From positions 1 to 37,280 of the forward strand of contig NZ_JASFYE010000005.1 of assembly GCF_030055425.1 (NCBI RefSeq): a stretch of DNA of 37,280 bases, given 5' to 3'. Position numbers and translations under genes: made by a program. Each line of letters opens with the position of its first letter. Positions within the stretch are counted from its first letter, which is position 1. Source of the DNA: Methanothermobacter sp. (GTDB lineage: Archaea > Methanobacteriota > Methanobacteria > Methanobacteriales > Methanothermobacteraceae). The notes under the pieces are model-generated. The model was not told the origin of the DNA, ran no database searches, and worked only from the letters and a program-made list of their open reading frames with translations. Shown here piece after piece: positions 24,601 through 32,399 of this stretch.

Positions 24601-27422
24601 GGGTAACCCACCCTTGAGGCTGTGACGGTTATCCCTGAAAGAGGCTCACCAGGGAAGTTCCTTATGTAACCCTGCACCCTGCCTGTTTCCTCCACATCAA
24701 GCTGAAGGGTGAAAATTCTGTTCACAGGTAACTCCCAGGGCAGTATATCAACTGTAAGGTTCCTGTAACCATCCTTTGAGAATACGAGCCTCATAAGGTT
24801 GGCTGTTGTTCCATGGAGGTTACATATGAATCTACCTGATGAATCTGTTCTTACTGAATTCCATTCAACAGGCTGGTCTGCATTTATGTAGAGGAGGTCC
24901 ACCTTAACATTGAATACTGGAACCCCCACATCATCAACCACAGTACCTTTTATCTCAAGGGGGACTGTGTTAGGGACCAGTGTAACATTTATGGTCAGGT
25001 TCCGGTCCTCTGTGAGGGTGTACCAGTAGCCGTCCCAGTAATAGTAGTTATAAGGGTAGAGGGAGATGTCCCAGTCTGAGGCAGGGCAGTGTTCAAATAC
25101 AGCAAGACCATCAGCACCTGTGGTGCCACTGAACGTGTCCAGACCATAGAGGTAGACGGTTTCACCCACCACAGGGTTGCCGTTAATGTCAGTAACATTA
25201 ACAGTTATGTTTGAGGGCCAGAGGTCCAGCTGTATGTCACGGGTTGTGACACCCTCACCCATTAACATGTAGATGTCTGCATCACGGTAGTGTGACAGGT
25301 AGGTTTTTAGGTGACCTGAGAGGCCTGATACCAGTTCAGGGAAATTCTGGGTTGTGAAGATGTAGAACCCATCTGAATTCGTCTCGCCCCATATGGATGT
25401 GTATCCTGGATGTGTTTCAGGCCAGAAGTACAGCCTGACACCCCGTAGCGGTGCACCCATTGAGTCATAGACATGACCCTGCAGTGTCACAGGAAGCCCC
25501 TTCCTTATGAGCCTCACCGTCACTGACTCACTGCCACCATCAGTGATTGTGAAATTACCGGTGACCGGTACATAGCCGTAGGGCCCCACGGTGTAGGTCC
25601 AGAGGCCATCGGGGATGTGGTTGAAGAGTGCAACACCATCCGCCCCGGTGACCCTGTAGAGGTGGGCGGGTCCATCAAGCTGGATCCCCACTCCACTCAG
25701 TGGCTCCCCATCCCAGTTCACTACCTTGAAGGATGCTGAGCCGTCATAGTAGCCCATAACGATGTTATGAACGTTTTCAGATGACATGTTCAGGGCTATG
25801 ACTGCATGGTAGGGCCTGTAGAGTGGGTGATAAGCGTGGATGTCATATGTCCCTGTATCTGAGGGTCCAACACCATAGAAGAGGTAATGGCCTCCCTCAT
25901 CAAGGCCCGCGTTCAGCTCAACAGGTTCACCATTCTGGGTGTAGCTGAGGGTAACATCCGCGTATACGATGTTATCGTCGGGGTCACTCACATAACCTCC
26001 CAGTGTGGTTTCATGTTCAAGTTCAATTTCCCTGTAATCTCCTGTTTCAGGGACTGTGAAGGTCTCAGCGTAGGGTTTATACATCCACATCTGCACAGTG
26101 AGTGTCACGGGCACACCTGATGTGAGGAGGGGGTGGTCATCTGTGCTGAAGGCGTACTCCCCACTGGAACTGGTGTACCTGCTTAACCGGAATGAGCCTG
26201 ATTCAAGGACAACCTCGGCGCCCTCAATGGGTGTTCCCCTATCAACCACGGTTCCCCTAACCTCAACCGGAAGCCCGAATCTTATAAGTTCTATGCTGAG
26301 GGTGTTTTCACCATCATCAACCTGAATTGTCCTGGTTTCAGGGGCGTATAGTGGATGTGAAACCTGAAGGGTGAGTTCTCCTGTCTCGACGGCCAGTTTA
26401 ACTGAGCCATCCTCACCGGTGTATCCTTCCATTCCAGCGAATGAGATAACAGCATCTTCAACGGGCTCCCCACTTGAGTTGGTGACGTTAACCGTGAGGA
26501 GCGTCCTCTCATCCAGGATTATATCAAGTGTTATGTCGTCACCTGGCTGCAGGGTAAGGTCACTGCTCCAGGGGTGGTAGCCGTATGCGTCCACCGTTAC
26601 CCCCCTAACGAGGGGGACCTCATCCTCTCTGAATTCAAAGTAGAAGTTCCCATAGAGGTCTGTGTACTCTGTGCGGTTCTCGCCCTCAAGAAGGACGGTT
26701 ACAGGGATACCTGATGGCAGGGTTTCCTGGCCCCTCACAGTGCCCCTGAGGGTGGTGCGGTACTCCATTTCAAGATCAAAGCGTGATGATTCACCAGGGT
26801 CCATGAGGATGTTATACCTCTCTGTGAAGAGGTCGCCGCGGAAGGCCACGAGGGCAAGGTAGGCCTGTATTACGCCGGGGTGTTCATCAAAGTATCTTCC
26901 ATAATTTACCATATATCTGCCAGCGGAATCGGTGTAGTTCTCTGCAATGGTGACATCCAGCTGGTCACGGACCTCAACGATGACGTTCTCCAGTGGTGTG
27001 CCGGTGGTGTCATAGACGGTACCGTAGAAGGAGTTGGGGTATGCAAGTTCAAAGTTAACCTCGAGGGGTTCATTCACGTCAAGAATAAGTGATGATTGGG
27101 TGTAATTTTCGGCTGATGCCACAACTTCATAGGTGCCCGGGGGTAGAATAAGGTTGTAGGCCCCTGATGAACTGGTGGTGTTCTCAGCAACCGTCACACC
27201 ATCCTGCAGGGCCCTTACAGTTGCATTTTCTATCGGATCCCCATTCCAGGACTTCACTGTCCCGTATGGGTCAATGCCAGGTGGTGGTATTGTTGAGTCG
27301 TTGAGTTCAGCAGCAGAAACAGGACATGTCATTGCCAGAATACTCAGTAGAAGTATAAAAAGAGCAATTCCAGTGTATGCACCTTTTCTTAAAGAGGAGA
27401 ATCCATCAGTAATATCATTCAA
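18603..27422 (-). CDS. Giant membrane-anchored surface protein with carboxypeptidase-regulatory-like repeats and an embedded helical domain
   Basis: A 2939-residue protein starting at TTG 27422, six bases after GGGGGG. A signal peptide covers residues 1-38 (GIALFILLLSILAM). About 45-1260 hold a long series of carboxypeptidase-regulatory-like beta-sandwich repeats, each with GTVxDxxGxPxxxxxV, a turn and a GxYxF(x)L strand. Two Big_5/SbsA-like Ig domains follow: one at about 1265-1345 (ending TATWTFQY) and one near 2115-2205 (VKLKPTIWARFKVP to YTWSFTT). Several Ig-like domains lie between them. About 2210-2690 is a mostly helical block unlike the rest. The C-terminus has Ig-like segments, a membrane helix (AVSLLVSVLIIGVYGAL) and a basic RRRNT tail, so the bulk faces outward. 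It is probably an adhesin or cell-envelope scaffold. No catalytic motif is evident. Confidence 0.82.
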   Translation of the reverse strand: MNDITDGFSSLRKGAYTGIALFILLLSILAMTCPVSAAELNDSTIPPPGIDPYGTVKSWNGDPIENATVRALQDGVTVAENTTSSSGAYNLILPPGTYEVVASAENYTQSSLILDVNEPLEVNFELAYPNSFYGTVYDTTGTPLENVIVEVRDQLDVTIAENYTDSAGRYMVNYGRYFDEHPGVIQAYLALVAFRGDLFTERYNILMDPGESSRFDLEMEYRTTLRGTVRGQETLPSGIPVTVLLEGENRTEYTDLYGNFYFEFREDEVPLVRGVTVDAYGYHPWSSDLTLQPGDDITLDIILDERTLLTVNVTNSSGEPVEDAVISFAGMEGYTGEDGSVKLAVETGELTLQVSHPLYAPETRTIQVDDGENTLSIELIRFGLPVEVRGTVVDRGTPIEGAEVVLESGSFRLSRYTSSSGEYAFSTDDHPLLTSGVPVTLTVQMWMYKPYAETFTVPETGDYREIELEHETTLGGYVSDPDDNIVYADVTLSYTQNGEPVELNAGLDEGGHYLFYGVGPSDTGTYDIHAYHPLYRPYHAVIALNMSSENVHNIVMGYYDGSASFKVVNWDGEPLSGVGIQLDGPAHLYRVTGADGVALFNHIPDGLWTYTVGPYGYVPVTGNFTITDGGSESVTVRLIRKGLPVTLQGHVYDSMGAPLRGVRLYFWPETHPGYTSIWGETNSDGFYIFTTQNFPELVSGLSGHLKTYLSHYRDADIYMLMGEGVTTRDIQLDLWPSNITVNVTDINGNPVVGETVYLYGLDTFSGTTGADGLAVFEHCPASDWDISLYPYNYYYWDGYWYTLTEDRNLTINVTLVPNTVPLEIKGTVVDDVGVPVFNVKVDLLYINADQPVEWNSVRTDSSGRFICNLHGTTANLMRLVFSKDGYRNLTVDILPWELPVNRIFTLQLDVEETGRVQGYIRNFPGEPLSGITVTASRVGYPSISNTTDSSGFYSFDLPAGNYIFTASSPTHIPVSKATTIAPNLIIPVDFELHLKNSVYGRVLHANFERDPSPLEGALVELLMDGTSVASTITDSEGRYEIAAPISGSYNLTAGLHPYEPASEAVDLQETSALFREIILYPGPYSGIHGTVTDAVTGLPLSGVTVTFRRYRGEFVDLELVALTGTDGSYSFQSLQPWIPYTLDFEKPGYVPVRDLWLFPEVGEDFEHNQPLQPFLSTMIEGQILCWAGPLQGEVVLDGAISMITGPDGRFEFTDIIPGYHILTAYVTDRAESVYFLLGNGEHLHQDIVFRTFVMDRSPSPGEVLRELQSVGVRLFGGRDGAAATLNLYPGTAATGTPLPGILSWTGDWLIFTPSSMPPRGPCTARAEVPGEVTATWTFQYLPPTGNPPVITSISPQDGSFFRKPTEIPVTVSVRNDPGNGLSFVDSKILLDNLPVATMITGNSLTGSWAMTATLSGISAGWHKLTAIAIDPQGLGTSVDWRIFVSYASGPTISNLRVTPAFVPGRESMHITADISEPVRSVSLLFEIPSNSVELGGFEDRIDGYWSGWLRDWQRTFMAPDGEIHFTIMAVGMDGAFSNTLGGSTIVDTTGPEIILTDPDVIKSRNTPIGGILKDLTGIFSFNATSKTCNVTSSFTATTFTVNISAPSDGYHEIVMNATDILGNFRSVVYRILIDTSKPLVQFTAPRENSTVRPGTLLSFRVSDTGPSGLWRGKLMVYYNRMYDRMPDPVPQDLRVLLDGTDITGRLQYGGRTYSDPLISGIYGYNYNYTASLESIEVKYNPRLYGFLSDGQHTLQVTVRDRAGNEETSELRFSSFTGNPEIIEKSIDMVSEENETLIMVFDVQENSDGGFNKFILKVDGSTVASQPIITPGTLPYMCTVRYEVTGNFTEGPHTVSLTVTDGRGFSGTLDTGFYHLERTPVSLQNFNERYMYIPDIGVYSGNHTHYLKTNSSYYFKPGSSALHGYCAMDGPSNNLLGRYSERSDNIILPMGGQLAFTIAETPYINVADAEYLSLWMTDIEVINNVYWGWGGGILVYFDDGRGYNLLVNNTKGIRGFDLLSTLNPPAILYVRHEAPWVNRAGIVDNSVASRRGADGRIWKNYIVKIPEGLNTANLKVIFVWETVNWFQNSAGMTVSVSSKIDHVEFVKSIVDYVYPDFGEEDVKLKPTIWARFKVPLDAARFSSDVFHLRNSAGGIINGTASYDQTLQRAYFTPFSELGGLKTFTGYVSQDIRTIYGVVLPKMGPYTWSFTTARGQPALWQTIRYNGEDYCIYLVWGPDYAGGKPGYLYSGNELVSTYGTLLEIQVLKKVGSNYYEIGDMDLKRMIFQAAQRKAFYTTFNVTSPELIPQSTRDWIEDSAGSWSGWLLWGIAWLVSDPAPIPDDDEVIKDMIGLILGDGSTPATLTGVEQALSWFSTGLTGASKINDAVEKLREMKAKKAGNKFEESVVGDVLEIAEFVKGELDFQRELWEYVFKCMWQLRVAENYRPQLTAILPYTSGGTHEAISEFLSASIDTVKRDIARKVAEHIGKTTVSLIKDAVLDVVSKNPYGKIVVTTLKVFFKIASFTRWDDVHASSNVAVAYSDAEYSFHNAREALVSTFRLVSPDRITVDDVTYPATAGRLWYGAGGYFYDTLLKIARIVRNWPTSDRSSWDAAIPVYERYASEYLRRSGSFIPEVLSSNTDIMRLLPLIKGGTQGKPSRIYLAAYSPVALLVTAPDGRRIGYDPTRPEGQRIVNDFGASAFYNSPYSEPQVMVIPAVIGELRIQAFGVDTDSYRITVEVLDEDGNPISGSEWTGNITPGVYKFFSILIDQYGSTYKYDGRAPVIRVTGVSGGGRYTGTVKPLISVDDDNLEGWFATLNGKLYTGGPVSSPGVYTLVVRATDGVNVVYSTVIFMIQGASPVKPPEEGEHGGVRETVIAHAVYTVSGAVSEVPSRAVVPPAEMVNVTPTGMRGGYDYTWLAVSLLVSVLIIGVYGALRRRNT

Positions 27423-27475
27423 GATTTACCCCCCAGAACCCCTTTAGTATAATAATATTTTATTCTATCTCGCTG

Positions 27476-27483
27476 TATTTAAA
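27476..27483 (-). promoter_or_regulatory. Possible TATA box of the giant surface protein gene
   Basis: TTTAAATA on the minus strand lies about 55 bases upstream of the TTG start. It would place the transcription start near 27452 and keep the GGGGGG ribosome binding site in the leader. A second AT-rich tract (27448-27462) is closer but would cut the site off. Confidence 0.3.
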
Positions 27484-27573
27484 ATTTTTTAATTTAAGAT
27501 TAAAAAAATAAAATTTCTTAAAACAATGGTTTTTCATATTAAAGTAATGTTATTTGATAAAACGTAGACCTTT

Positions 27574-27990
27574 TCACCTGAAACCGGCATATGAGAGTAT
27601 TTCCCCTCTTTTTTCTCCCAGTATCTCTGAGGCCCTCTCCAGGCACTCTTCAATAACTGATTCAAGTTCTTCATCACCAGCCCAGTGCTCCTCCAGAAAG
27701 GCGTATCCGTGGCGGGATGCAAGCTCATCCACAACCACAGCGCAGAGGTAAACGTCGTCAATGTATCCATGTGGACCATAGATCTCCTCGGGTATCACAT
27801 CGTAGGGGGCCACCAGGTAACCCATGGCGGCGGATATCCTCAGCCTCTCCTCACCCAGCAGCTCATCACTCCTAAGCACGTCAGCCAGCAGCCGGAAGAG
27901 ATCCGGGGCGTAATCCACTATCCTCTCATATTCTCCACGGTAACTGTTAATGTTATCCCGTAAAACATCATAGAAATGTGTGAAATCCAT
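27574..27990 (-). CDS. DUF1232 (YkvA-like) protein
   Basis: A 138-residue protein. I choose ATG 27990 because GGGGTG lies six bases upstream; an in-frame GTG at 28008 is possible. The family core is visible in the middle: RISAAMGYLVAPYDVIPEEI followed by GPHGYIDDVYLCAVVVDELA, the usual YLxxPxDxIP...GyxDD pattern. DUF1232 proteins are small and often membrane-associated, but this one has few strongly hydrophobic stretches. Function is unknown. The gene lies 40 bases downstream of the helicase-nuclease gene on the same strand and is likely co-transcribed with it. Confidence 0.8.
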   Translation of the reverse strand: MDFTHFYDVLRDNINSYRGEYERIVDYAPDLFRLLADVLRSDELLGEERLRISAAMGYLVAPYDVIPEEIYGPHGYIDDVYLCAVVVDELASRHGYAFLEEHWAGDEELESVIEECLERASEILGEKRGEILSYAGFR

Positions 27991-28030
27991 AAGAAACACC
28001 CCAATCACCCAAATGCGTAAATTCCATCAG

Positions 28031-30781
28031 CTATACCCCACAGAAGTTCCTGAACACACACCTTGAGCAGAACTGATTCCTGCGGGGCTCGAAGCACTCA
28101 CTCCTTATTTTCTCAACTGTCTCTTCTATCCTCTCCTTCACAGTGAAGTCGGGGTCGGAGTCAAATGACATCCTCATGGAGTCCCTGATGGCGTATGCAG
28201 AGAGCCTTTCAAAATTGTATCTCTCCCTCAGTGCATACTCGTAGGTTCTGAGCTGGTATTCGAGTCCCATCCTCTCAATCCCCCCGTGTTCCCGGGCCTT
28301 GAAGTCCACAAGCTCCAGTTCACCCTCAGAGTTCCTGATGATGAGGTCGGTCCTGCCCTCTATTATTATATCATCGTCGGGTATGGAGAATGGCTCCTCC
28401 ACCGAGACAACCTCCTCTATATGGTCCCTGCTGTCATGGTAGTAGTTGAGGAGTTCCCTTTCAAGGCGCCTCTTTTTCAACTCATCGTCTCTCCCCATGG
28501 GTATCCAGCACCTTTCAACGATTTCCCTTATGAATGCCCCGTTTATATTCTCTGAATTCTTCATTGCAATGTGTAACTCTTCGAGGCACCTGTGTAGTAT
28601 GATACCGTAGCGCTGCATGAAGGTTTCCGGGTAGACGAAGCCGTAATGGTAGATCATCATGTACCTGAAGGGGCACTCATCGTAGGTGAAGAGGGCCGAG
28701 AAGTTGATCCGTAGGGGCTCCTCTGACCACTCCCTCTCAAGGCACCCCTCAATGGATGTGCACTCACACTCGTATATACCGCACTTCTCCCTTAACTCGG
28801 TGATGTATGGTGAGATCCCCACCTTCCTCGTGTTGATTCTGGGTGCGGTGGAGATGATAAGTGCATCCTGGGCCCTTGTCATTGCAACGTAGAAGAGCCG
28901 CCGGTCCTCATCCTCCTGTTCTCCAGATGATAGGAGCAGTTCATGGGGGATGGGCACCAGTTCCTTCCTCTTCCTTTTTCTGCCCGGGAACCTTCCATTT
29001 ATTACAGAACAGATGAACACAACAGGAAACTCAAGACCCTTTGCCTGGTGGACTGTCATCACCTTCACTGAGGCCGGGTCCTCCAGGACGGCCTCGTCAT
29101 GGTGGAGGTGATGGGGGAGGAGGTAGAGGTACCAGAGGATGTCCTGTATCCTGGCACCTGGTTTTATGGTTTCATACTTGTCTATGAGTGAACTGAGTTT
29201 TGCAAGGTTGAATATCCTTGCTCTGCTCTTGTCACTACCATCAAGGAGGAGTCTTCTGAGGTAACCTGTCACCTCCAGTATCCTGTAGAAGGTCTGGAGC
29301 ACCGTAAGTGAGCCCTTTTCAAGTTCCTCCCTGATCCTGTTGAGGCCGAGTATCTTCTCTGCATCCTCACCCCTGATACCAGCATCCTCCAGTTTCTGGA
29401 GGGAGTTGAAATCCGAGAGTTTCACATCCCTCTCAAGGGATTCAAGGGCCTCCAGTGTTTCCCTACTTAAATCCAGGAATTCACCGCGGAACATGGATAT
29501 GTTCCACCAGCCACCCCACCTTCCACTGAATTTACCATCGTAATTGGGGGGGTCCACGTAGGCCAGGAAGTAGAGCATGCTCCTTATCTCGTATCTCTTG
29601 AGGAATGATCCGTCACCGCGGACTATGTAGGGGATCCCCTCCCTCCTGAGTTCCCTGAGTACCTTGTCTGCATGGTAGCGCACACTCCTGAATAGAAGTG
29701 CAACGTATCCGTAGTCAGGGATTTTGCCTGTGGCTTTGAGTTTCTTTATGAGGGCTACTATGTTCCTGGCCTCGGCGTTAACATCACGGCTCCTGAGTAT
29801 CACAACGTCTGTTCCGCCATCCCTCACAGGCTTTATGGTTTTCCGGTAGTGTCTCTCCCTCCTCATGAACCTGTCGGCTGTGAGCACTATCCCTGCCCTT
29901 GACCTGAAGTTGTCCTCAAGGAAAACCACCTCTGCATTGTATTTGTCCCTGAACCTTATGAAGTTCTCGGGGGTGGCGCCCCTGAATCCGTAGATGCTCT
30001 GGTCCTCATCCCCAACGACGCATATGCTTGATTTGGACCCTGCTATTTTCCTGAATATCCTCTCCTGGATTGGGCTCGTGTCCTGGTACTCGTCGATCAT
30101 TATGTACCTGTATTTATTTCTGACAGATTCAAGGACATCCTCGTTTGATTTAAGGAGGATGTAAACCTCCTTTTCAAGTCCAGGGAAGTCTATCTTCTTT
30201 TCCTCCCTCAGGGCATTCAGGTATTGGCTGTAGCAGGCTGCCATGCCATGGTATCTCTTCTTATGAGGGTAATGTTTTTTGAGGGCCTCCATGAGTTCTT
30301 CAGGGTCCACACAGTTCTCGGTGCATCTGTTGAAGAATTCTATTGCCTCATGGACCTCACCCATCTTCATGAAACTGTTAAGCCCGATCCTGTAGAAGAC
30401 TGACCTTAGGAACATGAGCTGTGACTCCTCGTCCAGGATCTCGAATCCTGCTCCAAGGTCATGTTCCTCGGGGTGCTCCCTGAGTATGGTGCTGCAGAAT
30501 GAGTGTATGGTTGATATCTGCATGAGTTCGGCGTCCAGTCCAACGCAGTTTATGAGTCTTGACTTCAGCTCATCTGCCGCCTTTTCTGTGAAGGTTATAA
30601 CAAGTATATTCTCCGGGCTAACCCCCTTTCTTTTAACAAGGTAAGCTGTCCTCTCAACAAGAACCCTTGTTTTCCCGGCACCTGGTCCTGCCACAATTAC
30701 AAGTGGTCCGTCGGTCTTCTTAACGGCTCTCTTCTGGTTCTCTGTACATGCCTCCCCTTTCCTGCAGAGTGATCCTGTCAT
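28031..30781 (-). CDS. UvrD-like DNA helicase fused to a RecB-type nuclease with iron-sulfur cysteines
   Basis: A 916-residue protein. Helicase motifs are in order: AGPGAGKTR at 31-39 (Walker A), TFTEKAADEL near 63-72, TIHSFC at 91-96, DEYQD at 230-234 and GDEDQSIYGFRG at 257-268. Later come VMTVHQAKGLEFPVVF and FYVAMTRAQDALI. The C-terminal 200 residues form a RecB-like nuclease: GRTDLII ... ELVDFKAREHG supplies the D...DxK catalytic set. One cysteine before it (DECPFRY) plus Cys905, Cys908 and Cys914 give the four-cysteine iron-sulfur pattern known from AddB and Cas4. The enzyme probably unwinds and trims DNA ends in repair. No AddB-like partner is adjacent. The start has no ribosome binding site and is seven or so bases from the predicted transcript start. 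Confidence 0.88.
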   Translation of the reverse strand: MTGSLCRKGEACTENQKRAVKKTDGPLVIVAGPGAGKTRVLVERTAYLVKRKGVSPENILVITFTEKAADELKSRLINCVGLDAELMQISTIHSFCSTILREHPEEHDLGAGFEILDEESQLMFLRSVFYRIGLNSFMKMGEVHEAIEFFNRCTENCVDPEELMEALKKHYPHKKRYHGMAACYSQYLNALREEKKIDFPGLEKEVYILLKSNEDVLESVRNKYRYIMIDEYQDTSPIQERIFRKIAGSKSSICVVGDEDQSIYGFRGATPENFIRFRDKYNAEVVFLEDNFRSRAGIVLTADRFMRRERHYRKTIKPVRDGGTDVVILRSRDVNAEARNIVALIKKLKATGKIPDYGYVALLFRSVRYHADKVLRELRREGIPYIVRGDGSFLKRYEIRSMLYFLAYVDPPNYDGKFSGRWGGWWNISMFRGEFLDLSRETLEALESLERDVKLSDFNSLQKLEDAGIRGEDAEKILGLNRIREELEKGSLTVLQTFYRILEVTGYLRRLLLDGSDKSRARIFNLAKLSSLIDKYETIKPGARIQDILWYLYLLPHHLHHDEAVLEDPASVKVMTVHQAKGLEFPVVFICSVINGRFPGRKRKRKELVPIPHELLLSSGEQEDEDRRLFYVAMTRAQDALIISTAPRINTRKVGISPYITELREKCGIYECECTSIEGCLEREWSEEPLRINFSALFTYDECPFRYMMIYHYGFVYPETFMQRYGIILHRCLEELHIAMKNSENINGAFIREIVERCWIPMGRDDELKKRRLERELLNYYHDSRDHIEEVVSVEEPFSIPDDDIIIEGRTDLIIRNSEGELELVDFKAREHGGIERMGLEYQLRTYEYALRERYNFERLSAYAIRDSMRMSFDSDPDFTVKERIEETVEKIRSECFEPRRNQFCSRCVFRNFCGV

Positions 30782-30886
30782 CGTGACTGTTTCATAGATT
30801 GGGTGGTGAATATATTAATGTTTTCCCCGTTTGATGGAATTTTTCTGGTGAAGAATTATTAAGTCACAGCATACATACAATCTACA
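30782..30886. promoter_or_regulatory. Divergent promoter region, helicase-nuclease and ZIP transporter
   Basis: On the minus strand CATTAATATA (30811-30820) is a TATA candidate for the helicase gene, predicting a start a few bases from its ATG. On the plus strand AATTATTAA (30854-30862) is centred 29 bases from the ATG of the transporter. Neither gene has a ribosome binding site, so both mRNAs are probably leaderless or nearly so. Confidence 0.45.
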
Positions 30887-31678
30887 ATGAACCCCGCAGA
30901 CCCCATCCTCAACGCATTCCTTGCAACCGTCTTCACCTGGCTCATGACACTTGCAGGGGCGGCCCTGGTCTTTCTCCCTGTGAGGGCTGAGAGGAAACTC
31001 CTTGACTCCTCACTTGGCTTTGCAGCGGGTATAATGATCGCTGCAAGTTTCTGGTCTCTCCTGGTTCCTGCAATTGAACTTTCAGCCATCAACGGATATG
31101 CAGAGTGGTTACCCCCGGCCCTCGGGTTCCTTGCAGGGGGACTCTTCCTTTCAGGTGTGGATAAGATCATACCCCACCTTCACCCTGGATGCGACCCTGA
31201 GGATGCAGAGGGGCTCCCCACGACCTGGAGGAGGAACAGGCTCCTTCTCCTTGCCGTTGCCATACACAACATCCCGGAGGGCCTTGCGGTTGGTGTTGCC
31301 TTCGGGGCCGCTGCAGCCACAGGTGCACTTGCAGCACCCATCACCCTGGCCCTGGGTATAGGCATACAGAATCTGCCTGAGGGGGCCGCGGTCTCCCTCC
31401 CACTGAGGGGTGAGGGCCTGTCCAGGTGGAGGAGTTTCACCTACGGCCAGGTATCGGGCCTGGTTGAAATCCTTGGTGGCCTTGCAGGCGCTATTCTGGT
31501 TTACTCATTCTCAGGGGTCATGCCCTACGCCCTGGGCTTTGCTGCTGGTGCCATGATATTTGTGGTGATAGAGGACATCATCCCCGAGTGCCAGAGCGGG
31601 GGTAACACGGACATTGCAACTGTATCCGCCCTTTTGGGCTTTGTTCTCATGATGATACTTGACCTGGCACTTTCCTGA
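30887..31678 (+). CDS. ZIP-family metal (zinc/iron) transporter, GufA/ZupT-like
   Basis: A 263-residue inner-membrane protein with about eight helices. The two hallmark metal-site motifs of the ZIP family are present: HNIPEG at 127-132 in helix 4 and QNLPEG at 161-166 in helix 5. The loop between helices 3 and 4 (HLHPGCDPEDAEG, about 97-109) carries histidines, cysteine and acidic residues that may bind metal. It would move zinc, iron or a similar divalent cation into the cell; the exact metal cannot be told. No ribosome binding site precedes the ATG. A small CTGAAA/TTTCAG hairpin with a T run overlaps the stop region. The next gene downstream is a ferritin-like protein, which would fit iron handling. 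Confidence 0.88.
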   Translation: MNPADPILNAFLATVFTWLMTLAGAALVFLPVRAERKLLDSSLGFAAGIMIAASFWSLLVPAIELSAINGYAEWLPPALGFLAGGLFLSGVDKIIPHLHPGCDPEDAEGLPTTWRRNRLLLLAVAIHNIPEGLAVGVAFGAAAATGALAAPITLALGIGIQNLPEGAAVSLPLRGEGLSRWRSFTYGQVSGLVEILGGLAGAILVYSFSGVMPYALGFAAGAMIFVVIEDIIPECQSGGNTDIATVSALLGFVLMMILDLALS

Positions 31679-31689
31679 AATTTTTTCAG
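31675..31689 (+). terminator. Short hairpin at the end of the transporter gene
   Basis: CTGAAA (31675-31680) and TTTCAG (31684-31689) pair perfectly around TTT, overlapping the stop codon of the transporter gene. With the T run in its loop and right arm it may help terminate transcription, though such short stems also arise by chance. Confidence 0.3.
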
Positions 31690-31715
31690 AAATTGGTCTG
31701 AAAGAATATTCACTA

Positions 31716-31727
31716 TCATATTTTATT
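31716..31727 (+). promoter_or_regulatory. Possible TATA box of the DPS-like ferritin gene
   Basis: TCATATTTTATT lies about 40 bases upstream of the ATG at 31762, placing a transcript start near 31748, just ahead of the GAGGTGAT site at 31751-31758. Confidence 0.4.
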
Positions 31728-31761
31728 AGGGATGTTATACATAATATTCAGAGGTGATAGT

Positions 31762-32313
31762 ATGGCCAGGGTTACCCGTGAAATGGTTGAAAATTCAGGT
31801 ATAAATGTGGATGAACTTGTTGAACTCCTTGTGAAGAACGCGGCTGCGGAACTCACAACCTTCTACTACTACACGATACTCAGGGCCAACCTGATAGGCC
31901 TTGATGGTGAGGGGATAAAGGAGATAGCGGAATCTGCAAGGATAGAGGACCGGAACCACTTTGAGGCACTTGTCCCAAGGATATACGAGCTTGGAGGTGA
32001 ACTCCCACAGGATATGAAGGAGTTCCATGATATCTCAGGATGCCCCCCCGCATACCTCCCTGAGAAGACCACTGACACCATGAAGATACTTGAGGTCCTT
32101 GTTGCCGCAGAGAGGTGCGCTGTGAGGCAGTACACCCACATATGCAATATAACTGCCGGTAAGGACCACAGGACCTATGACCTTGCACTCTCAATACTCC
32201 ATGAGGAGATACAGCATGAGTCCTGGTTCTCAGAGTTCCTGGGTGAGGGCCCATCAGGGCACTTCATGAGGCGCGGTGAAACCTCACCCTTTGTGAGGAA
32301 ATTCCTTGAATAA
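31762..32313 (+). CDS. DPS-like (DPSL) ferritin-superfamily protein
   Basis: A 183-residue protein. ATG 31762 follows GAGGTGAT by three bases; an upstream in-frame ATG at 31732 has no such site. It is a four-helix bundle with the expected diiron ligands: Glu30 in NAAAELTTFYYY, the pair in ARIEDRNHFEAL (Glu62 or Asp63, with His66), Glu117 in VAAERCAVRQY, and Glu149 with His152 in LHEEIQHESWF. Cysteines at 94 (ISGCPPAYLP), 119 and 128 recall the conserved thiols of archaeal DPSL proteins. DPSL cages oxidise iron with hydrogen peroxide and protect DNA. In a strict anaerobe this is an oxidative-stress defence, consistent with the rubredoxin and heme-binding proteins downstream. Confidence 0.82.
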   Translation: MARVTREMVENSGINVDELVELLVKNAAAELTTFYYYTILRANLIGLDGEGIKEIAESARIEDRNHFEALVPRIYELGGELPQDMKEFHDISGCPPAYLPEKTTDTMKILEVLVAAERCAVRQYTHICNITAGKDHRTYDLALSILHEEIQHESWFSEFLGEGPSGHFMRRGETSPFVRKFLE

Positions 32314-32399
32314 CTTCTCTCCGGGTGCTGGGATACGGGAGTTCAGCTGGATATTAATAAAGAAACTGGGGACCAGAAGTGAAGCGCTTTGGTGGTGGA

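Noticed and set aside
24660-24669. CTTATGTAAC, identical to an arm of the inverted pair
   Set aside because: It lies inside the coding frame of the giant surface protein and has no GTTACATAAG partner at the right distance.
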